NCBI GenBank assembly: GCA_009599575.1
Contig: VWND01000015.1
Coordinates: forward strand, 682,001 to 746,000
Length of the DNA: 64,000 nucleotides
From: Blumeriella jaapii
Lineage: Eukaryota > Ascomycota > Leotiomycetes > Helotiales > Drepanopezizaceae
Direction: 5' to 3'
Part shown: positions 1-11,171 of the stretch, piece by piece
Position numbering within the stretch: position 1 is the stretch's first letter
How the letters are laid out: the number at the start of each line of letters is the position of its first letter
Notes under the pieces: generated by a model
What the model saw: the letters and a program-made list of their open reading frames with translations, nothing else
The model's database searches: none
What the model was told of the DNA's origin: nothing
Made by a program: the position numbers and the translations under genes

Positions 1-1037
1 AACAGAGATATGTACAACCAAATATACAGTACAGTACCACCAACCCGGTTTCCGTGGATTGCCTACCTATACCTATGTATTACATACAACACGGCCTTGA
101 GCGTGCGTAGCTCTGACTCGCAATGCTTTCAACGATTCGGTTCTTGATCGTTCGCGTGTGTCATGGACCCAACTCCGTGTGATGTGATCGATCGATCGAT
201 CGATCCATCACAACAACAACACGTTCTCTCGTCTCGACCGTGGGAGCTGGGCTAGCTGGAACAAAGGCCATTCCAGCACACGAATTGCCTTCTTTGGGGG
301 GGGAGGGCGGGGAGCTCACCAGCCACCGTAGCGTAGCGTACAGGACGTTCTCACTTACGGTAGATACTGTAGATAGATCGATAGATAGCAAGCATGAAGT
401 GCGTACCCAAGGCAGCGTGCAAACGACCGGGTATCCAATTTCAAGCTTGGAAATAAAGTCTCCTGTCTGAGGTTCGGACGATACTTGATGGCGCATTTGG
501 CGTTTCGGAATTTTGGGTCGGGCCTCGGACCGAGATTGGTGATGTCCGAAGCTGGATTCGTGTAGATAAGGAATAGATAGGTACCTTATGCTTGGGCTAT
601 AGAAGAAGGGGGGAGTAGCGACAGTCAAGAAAGATGTTTCCATTGTTATTTGCAGCGAGGCGACGAGGAGAAGAGAAGCGAGGATGGAAAGGGGGTTTTG
701 ATGAATGGCATCGGAGGAGCGAGAGAGTCCTATGGCAGTGCGCAGAGAGGAAGAGCAGAACTGAAAACGGAGGTCTAAACCTAGTTTGGCACGGCTTTTG
801 ATTGTCATTTTCTCTTGAAGCTGCTTGGCTCAATGTGGCCAAGCCCTTCCTTCGGCTTGTAGACTTCTTGTGGACGTGCAGTCTCCAAAATGCGAAGGTC
901 TCTCTCTTATCGTCCGGTAGACTGCGCCATTCGTATTATTCCGACTTTTCGTCCTTCAGTAGACCGATGGAGCTACGAGCCCCAGTAAATCTTCGTCCAA
1001 GCCAGTAAATTGCCGCTCATTACCGGTATGACCTAGC
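1..1037. other. Intergenic, no supported gene
   Basis: No gene can be supported here. A 215-codon open frame on the minus strand (161-808) has no recognisable domain and low-complexity stretches, so I do not call it. The stretch contains a TACAGTAC run near 25-38 and a short ATCG tetranucleotide run near 186-205. The last part is probably the 3' UTR of the methyltransferase gene that ends at 1038. Confidence 0.6.
186..205. repeat. ATCG tetranucleotide microsatellite
   Basis: About five consecutive GATC/ATCG units. It lies in non-coding sequence; a simple microsatellite. Confidence 0.85.
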
Positions 1038-1881
1038 TCACTTCGGAGCATCTGTAAGAGGGACGTATCTTACGCCGTAGGTTTTCTTCTTCGTCACAAC
1101 ACCATTCGCATCCTTGTCGACAACCCAGATGTACTGACCGCCTCCATTCGCATCCTCGACAGGAATGAAGATTCTGGATCTGTCAGTTCTTACCACCCGA
1201 AGCTGCTGCATGCGGAGACTTGCCTTCCAGGGCTCCTGAGCTGGTCAACCAACTCTTGGTGAAGTTCTACTGCAGCAGCTCCAACATGGATAGCGTCCCA
1301 GCCCTTCTCACCGTCTTCACCCTGGGTCCAGCCCTTTCTCCCATCCCCTACGACAAAGCTCACCCTACCGTCCTCTAACATCTCCCTGCCGCGTTTGCTT
1401 TTCGACATGTTCGTCTCCCAGATCCCGCAATGCCCGGATATGTTCCAGTCCCACCACCCTGGCAATCGCAGCACTTGTGTCTCTCTCATCATCTGGTTTC
1501 ACAAGCTCGGCCAGCACAGCTGTGAGGTATCCGGAGCCCGATCCAATATCCAGCACTCGGCAGCCCGGCTTCAGGTATGGAAGCAGAGACTCGGCAGCAC
1601 TTGCGTGCATGTGAGGTGCAGAGATAGTAGCCGCATGGCCTATGGATTGCGGGGAGTCCTTGTAGGCATACTTCAAGTCGGGACAGTAGTGAGCACGATC
1701 GACCTGAATGCGCACCTCGATCAGCATCCACTCTGTTTCGAGCTACCTGCCATGAGGGCAGCACGGATGGAACACATACGTTCATCATGGCATTCCGGAC
1801 TCGTGGACTAGCGATCAGCTTTTTTGTAAACAAGTTGTCAATCAGCTCTGTGTTGCTTCGTCCGGAGCACCGCCACGCCAT
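1038..1881 (-). CDS. Protein-L-isoaspartate O-methyltransferase (frame-broken)
   Basis: It would use S-adenosylmethionine to methylate L-isoaspartyl residues in aged proteins, in the cytosol. Exons are 1881-1780, 1703-1224 and 1173-1038. The start [10 protein letters not shown] fits the family, followed by VDRAHYCP, the AdoMet motif [11 protein letters not shown], and [14 protein letters not shown] / [10 protein letters not shown]. The predicted length is about 238 aa, as in the family. The second exon carries a frame break near 1417: the sequence up to [13 protein letters not shown] is in one frame and [12 protein letters not shown] onward in the next, as if one base were extra in a GGG run. 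The last intron (1223-1174) is GC-AG with an AG/GCAAGT donor; it is needed to reach [10 protein letters not shown] and the C-terminal PLTDAPK. Identity is sure from the motifs; whether the break is biological or an assembly error is open. It is divergent from PRI1. Confidence 0.9.
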
Positions 1882-2293
1882 TGTGGGTAGTGATACCGCC
1901 GAATGAGCGGAGCAGAGTGCGAAGGGAATGCAGCGTGAGGGTATTGCTTGATTGTGCGATCAGAATCCCCACCAGCCGACATTCACTCTCGTCTCATCCG
2001 TGGCTTTCGTGTGATCGGACAAAAGACGTTGACGAACATCACAGGTACCTGGCAAGTAACGTAATGAAGCTCTTGACCACGAGCACAAGCAGCAAAAGGC
2101 GGGGGCGGGGTTGATGCGTGTGCCGATCCGGTCCCGGAAAAACTACCGTATTTGTACGGTACCGTAGATACCTGTGTATAGTAGTGTAGAACTTAATCTT
2201 CCATTGAAAGCGTTTGCGCCAAGACCACTTAACGCGTTGCGCGTGGCTTCGACGCGTCTTGAACAACTCGTCTATCGTTCTCCATCATCAACG
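1882..2293. promoter_or_regulatory. Divergent promoter region PCMT / PRI1
   Basis: This 412-bp region lies between the start codons of two genes transcribed away from each other, so it must hold both promoters and 5' leaders. I see no clear TATA box. A GTACGGTACCGTA palindrome-like stretch lies near 2155. Confidence 0.5.
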
Positions 2294-4055
2294 ATGCCTC
2301 ACTCAGTTTCCATCGAGCAGCCTTCGCCAGCAGACGAGACAATGGCAACAGTATCGGTCACCCACCATGGAGATGTTTCAGCAGTCGAAGCCGAAAAGCC
2401 AGCTGGAGAGAATGGCAACCCGCAGGAAAGCGAAACCGCAGACCAAGATATGACGATGGCAGATGTAGTCCCCAACGATACGAATTCAGCTCCCGTAGAG
2501 GCTGTGGAGGCCGAGGCCGCATCGGAAGTTAAACTGGAGGATCTTTTTGCAGATATGGATTCGGACGAGGAGTTTCCCAGCTCGACTGGTCAAGATGCCA
2601 CCAATTTCACAAGCTCTCCACCAGAGGCAGAGGCGCCTTTATCTCCCGTGTATGTTTGGCTCCAGCTCCAGATCTACGCTGCTGACTTTCTAGCCACATT
2701 GGCCCCTCATCCCGAGCTTCTGATCCAGAAGTCATGAGATCCTTTTACCAACGTTTGTTTCCCTGGCGCTACCTCTTCCAGTGGCTTAATCACTCTCCGA
2801 CCCCGTCCAATGACTTTGGGCACCGGGAATTCGCGTTCACATTGCAGAATGATGCATACCTCAGATATCAAGCTTTTCCTACCTCGGATCTGTAGGTCCA
2901 GTCCTCCCTACGATCTGGTATTCTGCTAACTTCTGTAGCCTGCGCAAAGATGTTCTGCGTCTTATGCCCTCGAGATTTGAAATTGGACCCGTGTACAGCA
3001 CAAACCCTCGCGACCGAAAGACACTTCGAAAATCGGCCGCTTTCAGACCAATTGCGAAGGAATTATGCTTCGATATAGATTTGACGGACTACGATGACAT
3101 TCGAACGTGCTGCGACAAGGCGAATATCTGCAATAAGTGCTGGCAGTTCATAACTATGGCTATCAAGGTCATCGATGTGGCATTGCGCGACGATTTTGGC
3201 TTCAAGCACATCATGTGGGTTTACTCGGGGCGAAGAGGAGCTCACGCCTGGGTATGTGATAAGAAAGCTAGGCAGATGGATGATCAGAAGAGGCGAGCTA
3301 TCGCAGGATATCTGGCATTGATCAAAGGTGGAGCACAAAGTGGCAAGAAGGTCAACGTGAAAAGACCTCTACATTTCCACGTAGCGTAAGTATCCCAAAA
3401 ATCGTTGATCTTCCCATGACTGATCTTTTGCAGCCGGAGTCTTGATATTCTTAAGTCACACTTTCAAACGGACATCCTTCAAGACCAAGATCCGTGGGAG
3501 ACGGATGAGAAGTTTGACAGGCTTCTTCAACTTCTTCCGGACAAGGCACTGAACGAAGCATTGAGAAAAAAGTGGAGCTCCACCTCCGGTCGAGCTTCGA
3601 AGTCAAAATGGGCAGATATTGATGCTCTTGCCAAAACAGGAGCTAGTAAAACCCTCGATTCCAAAGCATTGCTCGAAGCCAAGCAGGATATCGTCCTTGA
3701 GTACACATACCCGCGCCTCGATATCGAGGTCAGCAAGCATCTCAACCATTTGTTGAAGAGTCCTTTCGTGGTACATCCTGGGACAGGCCGAGTCTGTGTT
3801 CCAATCGACACCAAAAACTGTGCAGAATTCGATCCGTTAGAAGTACCCACTGTCACGGGACTTCTTCAGGAGATTGACGAGTGGACAGCGCCTGAGGGGA
3901 ACGAGGGAGGGAAAACGATACAAGACTGGGAGAAGACGAGTTTGAAGCCTTACGTGGAGTACTTCAGGTCGTTTGTTATAGCGCTAATGAGAGACGAGAA
4001 GGGCATCAAGGTGAAACGAGAACGCGATGAGGGAGCCGATGCGATGGAGTTTTGA
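2294..4055 (+). CDS. PRI1: DNA primase small (catalytic) subunit
   Basis: It makes the RNA primer for DNA polymerase alpha on both replicating strands in the nucleus. Four exons (2294-2649, 2694-2891, 2939-3385, 3434-4055) give 540 aa. Residues 1 to about 115 are an acidic, disordered extension absent from the short yeast protein. The catalytic core follows: PWRYLFQWLNH, HREFAFTL, the metal-binding aspartates in CFDIDLTDY (about 228), a Cys cluster CCDKANICNKC (about 245) and the YSGRRGAHAW motif (about 280). The introns restore one frame exactly. The start MPHSVSIEQP was chosen because the upstream in-frame extension looks like 5' UTR. Complete, no breaks. Confidence 0.95.
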
Positions 4056-4798
4056 GGAGTGTACAGTACGAGGGATGATGAGCGCCTGCGCCTTTACCGA
4101 ATGCTGTTGGAAAGATGATTAGTAGAGCGTCTAGATGATTACCTTATGTACAGTACATGATTTTGTAGCACCTAATTCCGCGATCCTTATGACCGGTCTT
4201 GCTCCATTCACAAAGGTTGCGTGACCGAGCGCAAAGAGATAGATCCTTTCCACTACGTACTGTCTTCCTCTCCACTACGTACTGTCTGTACAGTTGGGGG
4301 TGTGTAGACGAAGTGAGCAGCCGTCCTCGCTAACCGCCTAACGTGGTTAGCGTCCTTTGAGCTTCGACCTCCACTTGGTCAAGTTTGCTCAACTCCAGCT
4401 ATCAGCACTGTACAATACCACATACAAACATACCGTCGAACAAACCCTGCGCCGTACAAAAGCTTCGAGGCGCCCAACTACCAATTCAACCCTTGCGTAC
4501 AAGACCGCAACCTGCAAGCCTTCATAACTCGCTGCGGGTTTGAGCTACATACCTACACCGAAAGCCTCCTGCCCCTCGCCCTCGTCGCGACTGCACCTCC
4601 ACCAACCCGACTCGATATCTTCCCCGTGCGCGTTTTCAGAGTGAACTGTACCCAAGCGCATTACGATCTGTCTGCGATCAATAGACCTCCTTCGCACAAC
4701 GAATCTACCTCCAAAACCCCCCGCGGCCTACGCCCTCACCGGCGCCCTCGCACCATAACGAAACCTGCACACGCATTAAATCCCTTCCTCGGTACAAG
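4056..4798. other. Intergenic / DHH1 5' leader
   Basis: No gene. It holds the 3' UTR of PRI1 and the long pyrimidine-rich leader of DHH1. A direct repeat of CCACTACGTACTGTCT lies near 4249-4287, and TACAGTAC words lie at 4061, 4149 and nearby. Confidence 0.6.
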
Positions 4799-6539
4799 AT
4801 GGCAGACGATCTAGCAAAGCAGCTAGACTCTACAAAGCTCAGGTAAGATAGATTGGAATCGGACAGCCTTATGGCATGGCTGCGTTGACACTCTGGCAGT
4901 GAAGATGCCTCTTCACCTTCGCCGGAAGACTGGAAGAAGGCACTCAATGTACCTACTAAGGACACGAGAGAGCAGACCGCGGTATGTACAAGACTCGAGA
5001 CCATCGTCTGAGCATGTCTAATGTTGGGAACAGGATGTCACTGCCACCAAAGGTCTCGACTTTGAGGACTTCAGTCTAAACCGACAACTCCTCATGGGTA
5101 TTTTCGAGGCTGGGTTCGAAAAACCATCTCCGATTCAAGAAGAAGCAATCCCGATTGCGCTCGCAGGCCGCGATATCCTCGCTCGGGCTAAGAACGGTAC
5201 TGGCAAGACGGCCGCGTTCGTCATTCCGGCCCTTCAAAATGTCAATCCGAAGAACAACAAGATCCAGGCCCTGATCCTCGTGCCTACTCGAGAACTGGCA
5301 ATGCAAACCTCCCAAGTCTGCAAGACACTTGGTAAACACCTCGGCATCAATGTCATGGTAACGACGGGTGGTACAATGTTGAGAGACGACATTGTCCGTT
5401 TACAAGAACCTGTCCACGTCATCGTGGGTACTCCTGGAAGAATCCTTGATCTTGCAGGAAAAGGTGTTGCCGATCTCAGCGACTGTAACACTTTCATTAT
5501 GGACGAAGCCGATAAACTTCTTTCTCCCGAATTCACACCGGTCATTGAGCAGCTCCTTCAATTCCACCCAAAGACTCGCCAGGTCATGCTCTTCAGTGCT
5601 ACATTCCCAATTACTGTCAAGGCTTTCTCTGATAAGAACATGAAAGACCCCTTCGAGATCAACCTCATGGACGAACTTACTCTGCGCGGTATTACCCAAT
5701 ACTACGCCTTTGTGGAAGAGAGCCAGAAAGTCCACTGCCTCAACACTCTCTTCTCGAAGCTCCAAATCAACCAATCCATCATCTTCTGTAACTCTACAAA
5801 CCGTGTCGAACTTCTTGCCAAGAAGATCACAGAACTCGGCTACTCATGCTTTTACAGTCACGCTCGCATGATGCAACACAATCGCAACCGTGTTTTCCAC
5901 GACTTCCGCAACGGCAGATGCCGCAACTTAGTGTGCTCCGATCTCCTTACCCGTGGTATCGATATCCAAGCTGTCAATGTTGTAATCAACTTCGATTTCC
6001 CCAAGAATGCCGAGACCTATCTTCATCGAATTGGTAGATCCGGGCGTTTTGGACATCTAGGTCTCGCGATCAACCTTATCAACTGGGATGATCGGTTCAA
6101 CCTCTACAACATTGAGCGTGATCTAGGCACCGAAATCCTGCCAATTCCACCCAGCATCGACAAGAATCTCTATGTTTATGATGCTCCAGAGAACATCCCT
6201 CGACCAGTCTCAAACTTCCAGACTGTTCAGAGCACTCGTCAGCCACCAAATCGCGAGTCTGCAACGCGTGACCAAGCACCTCAGCAGCCATCCGGCAATC
6301 AACGAACTGGCGGTTCCGGTACCTATAATGGTGGACGCCAAAACAACAGAACAAACCCCCAACAAGAGCAGAGACAGTCACAGAACCAACGTCAAGGTCA
6401 AGGACAAGGAAGCTCTCGGGGTGGTGGCAAATTTGACCAAGGTGCTCGCCGAGGCGGTGGCAATCAGGGCCAGCGTCAAAACGGATACGAAGCACAAGGG
6501 CAAAGAGGCGGTCGTGATCAGCCAGCCCCTGATCGATAA
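4799..6539 (+). CDS. DHH1: DEAD-box ATP-dependent RNA helicase Dhh1 (DDX6 family)
   Basis: It is the mRNA decapping activator and translational repressor of P-bodies in the cytoplasm. Three exons (4799-4842, 4900-4981, 5034-6539) give 543 aa. The N-terminus has the family signature ([29 protein letters not shown] is in the file at the start of exon 3). Motifs in order are the Q motif, AKNGTGKT (about 95), PTRELA, GTPGR, MDEADKL (about 198), SAT, and [10 protein letters not shown] (about 373). Residues from about 410 are rich in Gln, Arg, Gly and Asn, a low-complexity tail typical of filamentous-fungal Dhh1 and suited to condensate formation (inference). Two short introns sit close to the start. 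It ends only 74 bp from the stop of the putative opposite-strand gene. Confidence 0.97.
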
Positions 6540-6613
6540 TCATTGATCGCAAACGAATGATAATGAGGAACGGTTGTTGTTTCTGTACATATTACCTTCA
6601 CGACACCAACCCT

Positions 6614-7102
6614 CTACAACCCTCTAACAGACTTGAGGGTCGAGTCCATATTGCGTTCCCTTCGCAGCTCATTCTGGATGGCAAGCAGTCTGGTGCTGCG
6701 CTGGGATGTTATCTGCACTCGACCTTCTTGTTGTAACATACGAATTTCTTTCTCTTTTTTCTTTCTTTCTTCATTGCTGGATGCCGCCCTGGTCTGCTGG
6801 GCCACAAAAGTTCAGTGACCTGGATCTGTTACGACTGGATGGGTGGCGTTCGCGGTGTTCGGACGAATTTTCTCGCACGGACGATCTCTGGAGCATGGGC
6901 TACTTCATGCAAGAAGGGCATGAATTGGCTGGCGTCGGCAGAAATCTCGGTGTTGCTTTGGTTATATTGCTCATGGTTCGTGAGCCGTGGTGGAAAATCT
7001 GGGTGCATGCGCGTGAGCATCAGTGAATCATGGTGGCAGAATGATACCTTGAACAGTTCGCGGGATGTGGTGGTTAGTGGGTGTTGGGGGTGTAGGAAGC
7101 AT
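6614..7102 (-). CDS. Putative small protein, unknown function
   Basis: A tentative three-exon model (7102-7048, 6998-6833, 6788-6614) gives 131 aa. The first intron (49 nt) has GTATCA, an internal CTGAT and CACCCAG. The second (44 nt) has GTAACA, CACTGAAC and GACCAG. The protein starts MLPTPPTPT, has a middle FMPFLHEVAHAPEIVRAR, and ends in a charged, probably helical segment (NEERKKKEKEIRML ... LRRERNMDSTLKSVRGL). I do not recognise it. Support is that the frame closes exactly and codon use looks coding; the last exon is the best part. It would be convergent with DHH1. Confidence 0.35.
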
Positions 7103-8003
7103 GTTGTTGGCTTCTGCATTGGCAACGATGGTCACTCACTTCTCTTATGCTGGAGACAGGGAGCCCGACATCTGGGAGGAAGGATGGGGAGGGCCGAGAT
7201 AAAAACATAAAAAAAAACTTTTTTGGGAAGAGCGCTGAGGGAAGGACTGGCTTGTAACGGGATTAGGCTCGTTAGCTGTGCTTCTCTTTGGCAAATAAAC
7301 TTCTTCTCTTCTCATTCGGCTCTCAATCGGCTCTCGGTATGCGTGAACGGTGCGAGACCGAGTTCCTGGGTGAAGTCAATCTTTCTTCTGAAGTTGAAGC
7401 GGCCTTTCATGCTGTTTTGACCTGCAAAGCCGGACTCGAATTGGATGGCAGAGCGAGAGCAGTACAGTACAACAACACTTATCGTAATATCGCGATCGTG
7501 CTAGGGCAAGCCACGGTCGCTTTGTGGTCGAAGGATCCCTTTCAACGTAGACATTCATTTGCGCCGTAGGTTGTTCTTTCTGATGGAGATTGGCATGACT
7601 TATTGCCTCCTCATTTGGTGTTTACAGAGTCCGTTTTGTTGGCAAACACCACGCCAAGAACGAACGTCTGCCCTATTGAGGCCTTCGAAGTCTGCTTCAA
7701 ACTCTGCTCTATGGAATTGAGTATGTCGTTGATGATGTGTGCTATGTACACTCCACTAGACACTTCATCCACAGCGTGGCAAAGCTCGCTTGGAGATCAA
7801 CGACTCTGTGCCTACGGTTCATCAAGATAGCCTAACACAATAGAAGTTTTTTTCATTCGCCTTATCAAATCTCGCCCTACACCTACAAGAGGATATCATA
7901 CAGATAGCTCCACCGCGTATGCCATCCCAGTCACCTAGCAATCCAGCCAGCAGTGATAGCCATCCAGGTCCCAAACGCCAATGAAAGACCAGCAGCGCCA
8001 TAC
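7103..8003. other. Intergenic, no supported gene
   Basis: About 900 bp between the putative small gene and the MSH2 stop. Only short unconvincing open frames; one TACAGTAC run near 7461. Confidence 0.5.
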
Positions 8004-10932
8004 TCACAGAGCCTTAATGCTCTGGAAAAACGGATTGGCCAGAAGCTTCTCGTCCCCCTTGACCAGATCCCGCATTTTGCCAATCTTCTCCTCCTTGCTC
8101 AAGTCTTTACCCTCGCACGCCTCCTTCCACTTCATCAGCACATCCTTCAGTAACGCGCTACCTTCTTCCACGTCCTCCTTGCCATACTTGACAGCCTGAC
8201 CCTCGTGCTTGCTCGTGAAGTCTTCAAGCTCATCCGCCTTTCGCTTCGCCATGTTAACGACTTTTTCCGGGAATCGTACGAGCTCCGCAACGTGGATTCC
8301 AAAACTCTGGTCACAGACACCTTCCTCCACCTTATACAAGAGAGTGACGGCTCTCTTCGCCTTGCCATTATCGTCAATATGCGCCACCACATGCAAGTTC
8401 TGGACTTGAGGATATTGCTCTACCAGCGCAGTCAGCTCGTGGAAATGCGTGGCAAACATGGAGAAGCATCCAATCTCCTTCACTATATGCTCTGAAATTG
8501 CCCACGCCAACCCGAAACCGTCGTACGTGCTGGTCCCGCGACCAAGCTCATCGATGATGATGAGAGATTCGGAGGTGGCAGATTTCAGGATGTTGGCTGT
8601 CTCTAGCATTTCAGCCATGAAAGTTGAGACGCCTTTGAGCTGCGAGTCGCTCGCCCCGACACGGGCGAGAATGCAGTCAAATATTGTGAGTTCGGCGGTG
8701 TCACAGGGGACGAAGCAGCCGATTTGTGCCATCAGGGCGATGACGCCGATTTGGCGGATGTATGTAGATTTACCGCCCACTGGAAGAACACGAGGTTAAA
8801 TATTGCCTGAATGAGGGCTCATGAGAGGAACAAGAGAAAAAGAAAACTTACTGTTGGGGCCAGTAATTATCAAGAATTCCGATTCCCCTCTCTTCAGCGT
8901 GACATCGTTCGTGATAAATTGAACGTCATCTTGCATTTCCATACACGGATGTCGTGCTCCCACCAACACGGTATCTCCTTCACCTCGAGGATGAATCTTG
9001 GGTTTTACATACGAAGTCGGTGCGTGTACTGAGCAGTGAGCGAAGCTAATGATCACGTCCAGGTGAGCCAGGACGTTGGCCAGGAGCTCCAGGACCGGGC
9101 AGTATGAAGCAGCGACGCTAACTACCTCGTTCACCAAACTGCTTTGCGTGCGGTTATAATTCTCCGAGAGCTGATCAAACTCACGTCGAATGCTCTGGAG
9201 TGTCTGTGTCGTGAAGTAGACTCCGTTCTTTTGTGTTGAGCATTCTTGGTAATTCCTCTTATTGCGAATACAGCCAGCTTCGGTTCTTGTCAATCGCAAG
9301 CACCAGCCGTGTGTTTTGTGATTTTCCAGGAACAATTTCTTGTCCACCTCTTGACCAAGGTCTTTGCTAACATCTCTGTGCTCCTGATCCATCTCAACCT
9401 TCATCTTGTCAAGTTTCTTTCTGATAATCCGAAGTCCGTCGTCGAATTCGGGCTTGATGATGTATTCGTGGTTCTCAGCAGCCTGGAGGTCCACGGTCGT
9501 CTCTACCATCTCTTGTAACTTAGCTAAACTGTCTAGGTGCTCTCTTAGCTTTGAAGTGTAGGTCTCTTCAAGAGGCTCTTGATATTTTTCGTCCATGACG
9601 CCTTCCAGAGCCCCGATAAATCCCGGCAGCGAGAGAACAACCTGAGATGCTCTGACAACATCCTCAAGAGTTGCAAGTTTCTTCTGAAATCGTTTCGTCA
9701 TTCTGAACAGATCTGGTATCGAGCGCATATGCTCCTCTTGAATGGTTTGTCTTAATTCCGTATCCTCGACGAATGCCTCTACGAGCTGTTGTCTCTTTTC
9801 GATCTCGTCCTTGCTCATCAACGGTTGCTTGAGCCATTGAGATAATAGTCGTCGACCGACAGGGGTTTTGCAGTGGTCAAGTAGCCCAAACAAAGACATG
9901 GTCTTGGCTCCATCTCGGGGTCCAGGCATCAGGTTCAAAGCTTTCAAAGCAGAAGCATCGAGCTTCATGAACTGTGAAAGATCGTGTTGGTAAAGTTGAT
10001 ATTGTCCGAAATTCGACGAGTCATGCATCACTCCCAGATACTTGATCAGGGAAGCAGCAGAACCCATGGCAAGCTTCAGGTCTGTTTGTGGCAGTGTCCC
10101 TGCAGCTTTCTCGTCTTTCAATAATCTAGCCAAGTCCTGATCGATATCCTTTGCACCGAAGTCGCCCGCTGGTCGTTCTGAGATTGCAATTCCGCAGTTG
10201 TCGATAATGGCTCTTAGTTTGCCCATCTCCACATCCTTCTCAGACTTGTCCGCTTGGATTATACATTCCTTTACGCCCAATTGAATAAGGAGCGATTCGA
10301 AATTCGAGTACAAGTCGTTATCAAGGAACTCGGAGACTCCCAATTCACGAACACTGGCGTCTGCAAAGCAGACTCCAACATTTCTCGCCTCCGAAGCCTT
10401 CGCAGAAACCTTGACGGCCAGTATGATGGGCGCAGCATCGAGATATCCTCCCAATTCCTCCTCAATGTCCTGTAGATTTCCGGGTGAAGCTTGTTTGATG
10501 ACCTTCCAGTTCATGCGGCCTGTGGTTCCCCATACTTCCACTCTCTTCCCTAAGCGGAAGAGAACCTCCCTCAAGAAGTTTCTGTAGACTGTAATGGTCA
10601 TTGTAACGGATGGAAGACCTGTCGAGTCATTTTTGCCCAATTGTCTCAATACCGAGGTCGTCTTATATACCTATGAAAGAGGTCAGTTGTCGAAAGAGAA
10701 TTCTAGGCGAGTGATAACTCACTGTACGTCCAACAAAGGAGGCATCCTCGCCATGGGCAGTATACCAATCGCCACGATCGAAGATTCGAATGGTCTCGTC
10801 GTCTTTGGCTGGTAGTGACTTGAAAAACTTGATGAATCCGCCTTCATCGTCAACCTAAATGCGATATTAAGCCACGAACGCATTCTGGTGGCAAAGAGAG
10901 AAAGATACCTTCAGTTCTGGACGAGAAGACAT
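8004..10932 (-). CDS. MSH2: DNA mismatch repair protein Msh2 (MutS homologue)
   Basis: The shared subunit of MutS-alpha (Msh2-Msh6) and MutS-beta (Msh2-Msh3), which bind mismatches and small loops in nuclear DNA and start repair. Four exons (10932-10909, 10854-10723, 10670-8852, 8779-8004) give 916 aa, normal for the family. The N-terminal MutS-I domain is seen in [15 protein letters not shown]; then connector, lever and clamp; then the ATPase with the Walker A motif GPNMGGKST (about 656-664), whose codons are split by the last 72-nt intron, and the Walker B region [12 protein letters not shown] (about 734). The start MSSRPELK is followed at once by the first intron. No frame breaks, so mismatch repair seems intact. 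It is divergent from TRM10. Confidence 0.97.
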
Positions 10933-11171
10933 CGTGATGAGTTTGAAAGTTATCTTTCGCGAGATACCGAGAGTTGTTGTAGTTTTCACAGTAGAGTGGA
11001 AACTTCAGAGTTGAAGTGGCACACGAAAAGTCGCGAGAAGTCAAGGAGACGCGTCGTGAAATGGCTAGCGTGGACGCAGGGATTCTGCTGTTTTACACCG
11101 CTCTTGGCGAGCTTAACATTTCTCCCGTCACGTTCAATCCTGCGCTGCCTTTCGCTTGACAGCAAAACACC
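10933..11171. promoter_or_regulatory. Divergent promoter region MSH2 / TRM10
   Basis: 239 bp between opposed start codons. It contains an ACGCG word near 11048-11052, resembling the core of the MluI cell-cycle box (ACGCGT; here GACGCGTC). That would suit an S-phase repair gene, but this is inference from one short match. Confidence 0.4.

Noticed and set aside
161..808. 215-codon open frame on the minus strand
   Set aside because: No domain, low-complexity parts, no splice or neighbour support. Probably chance.
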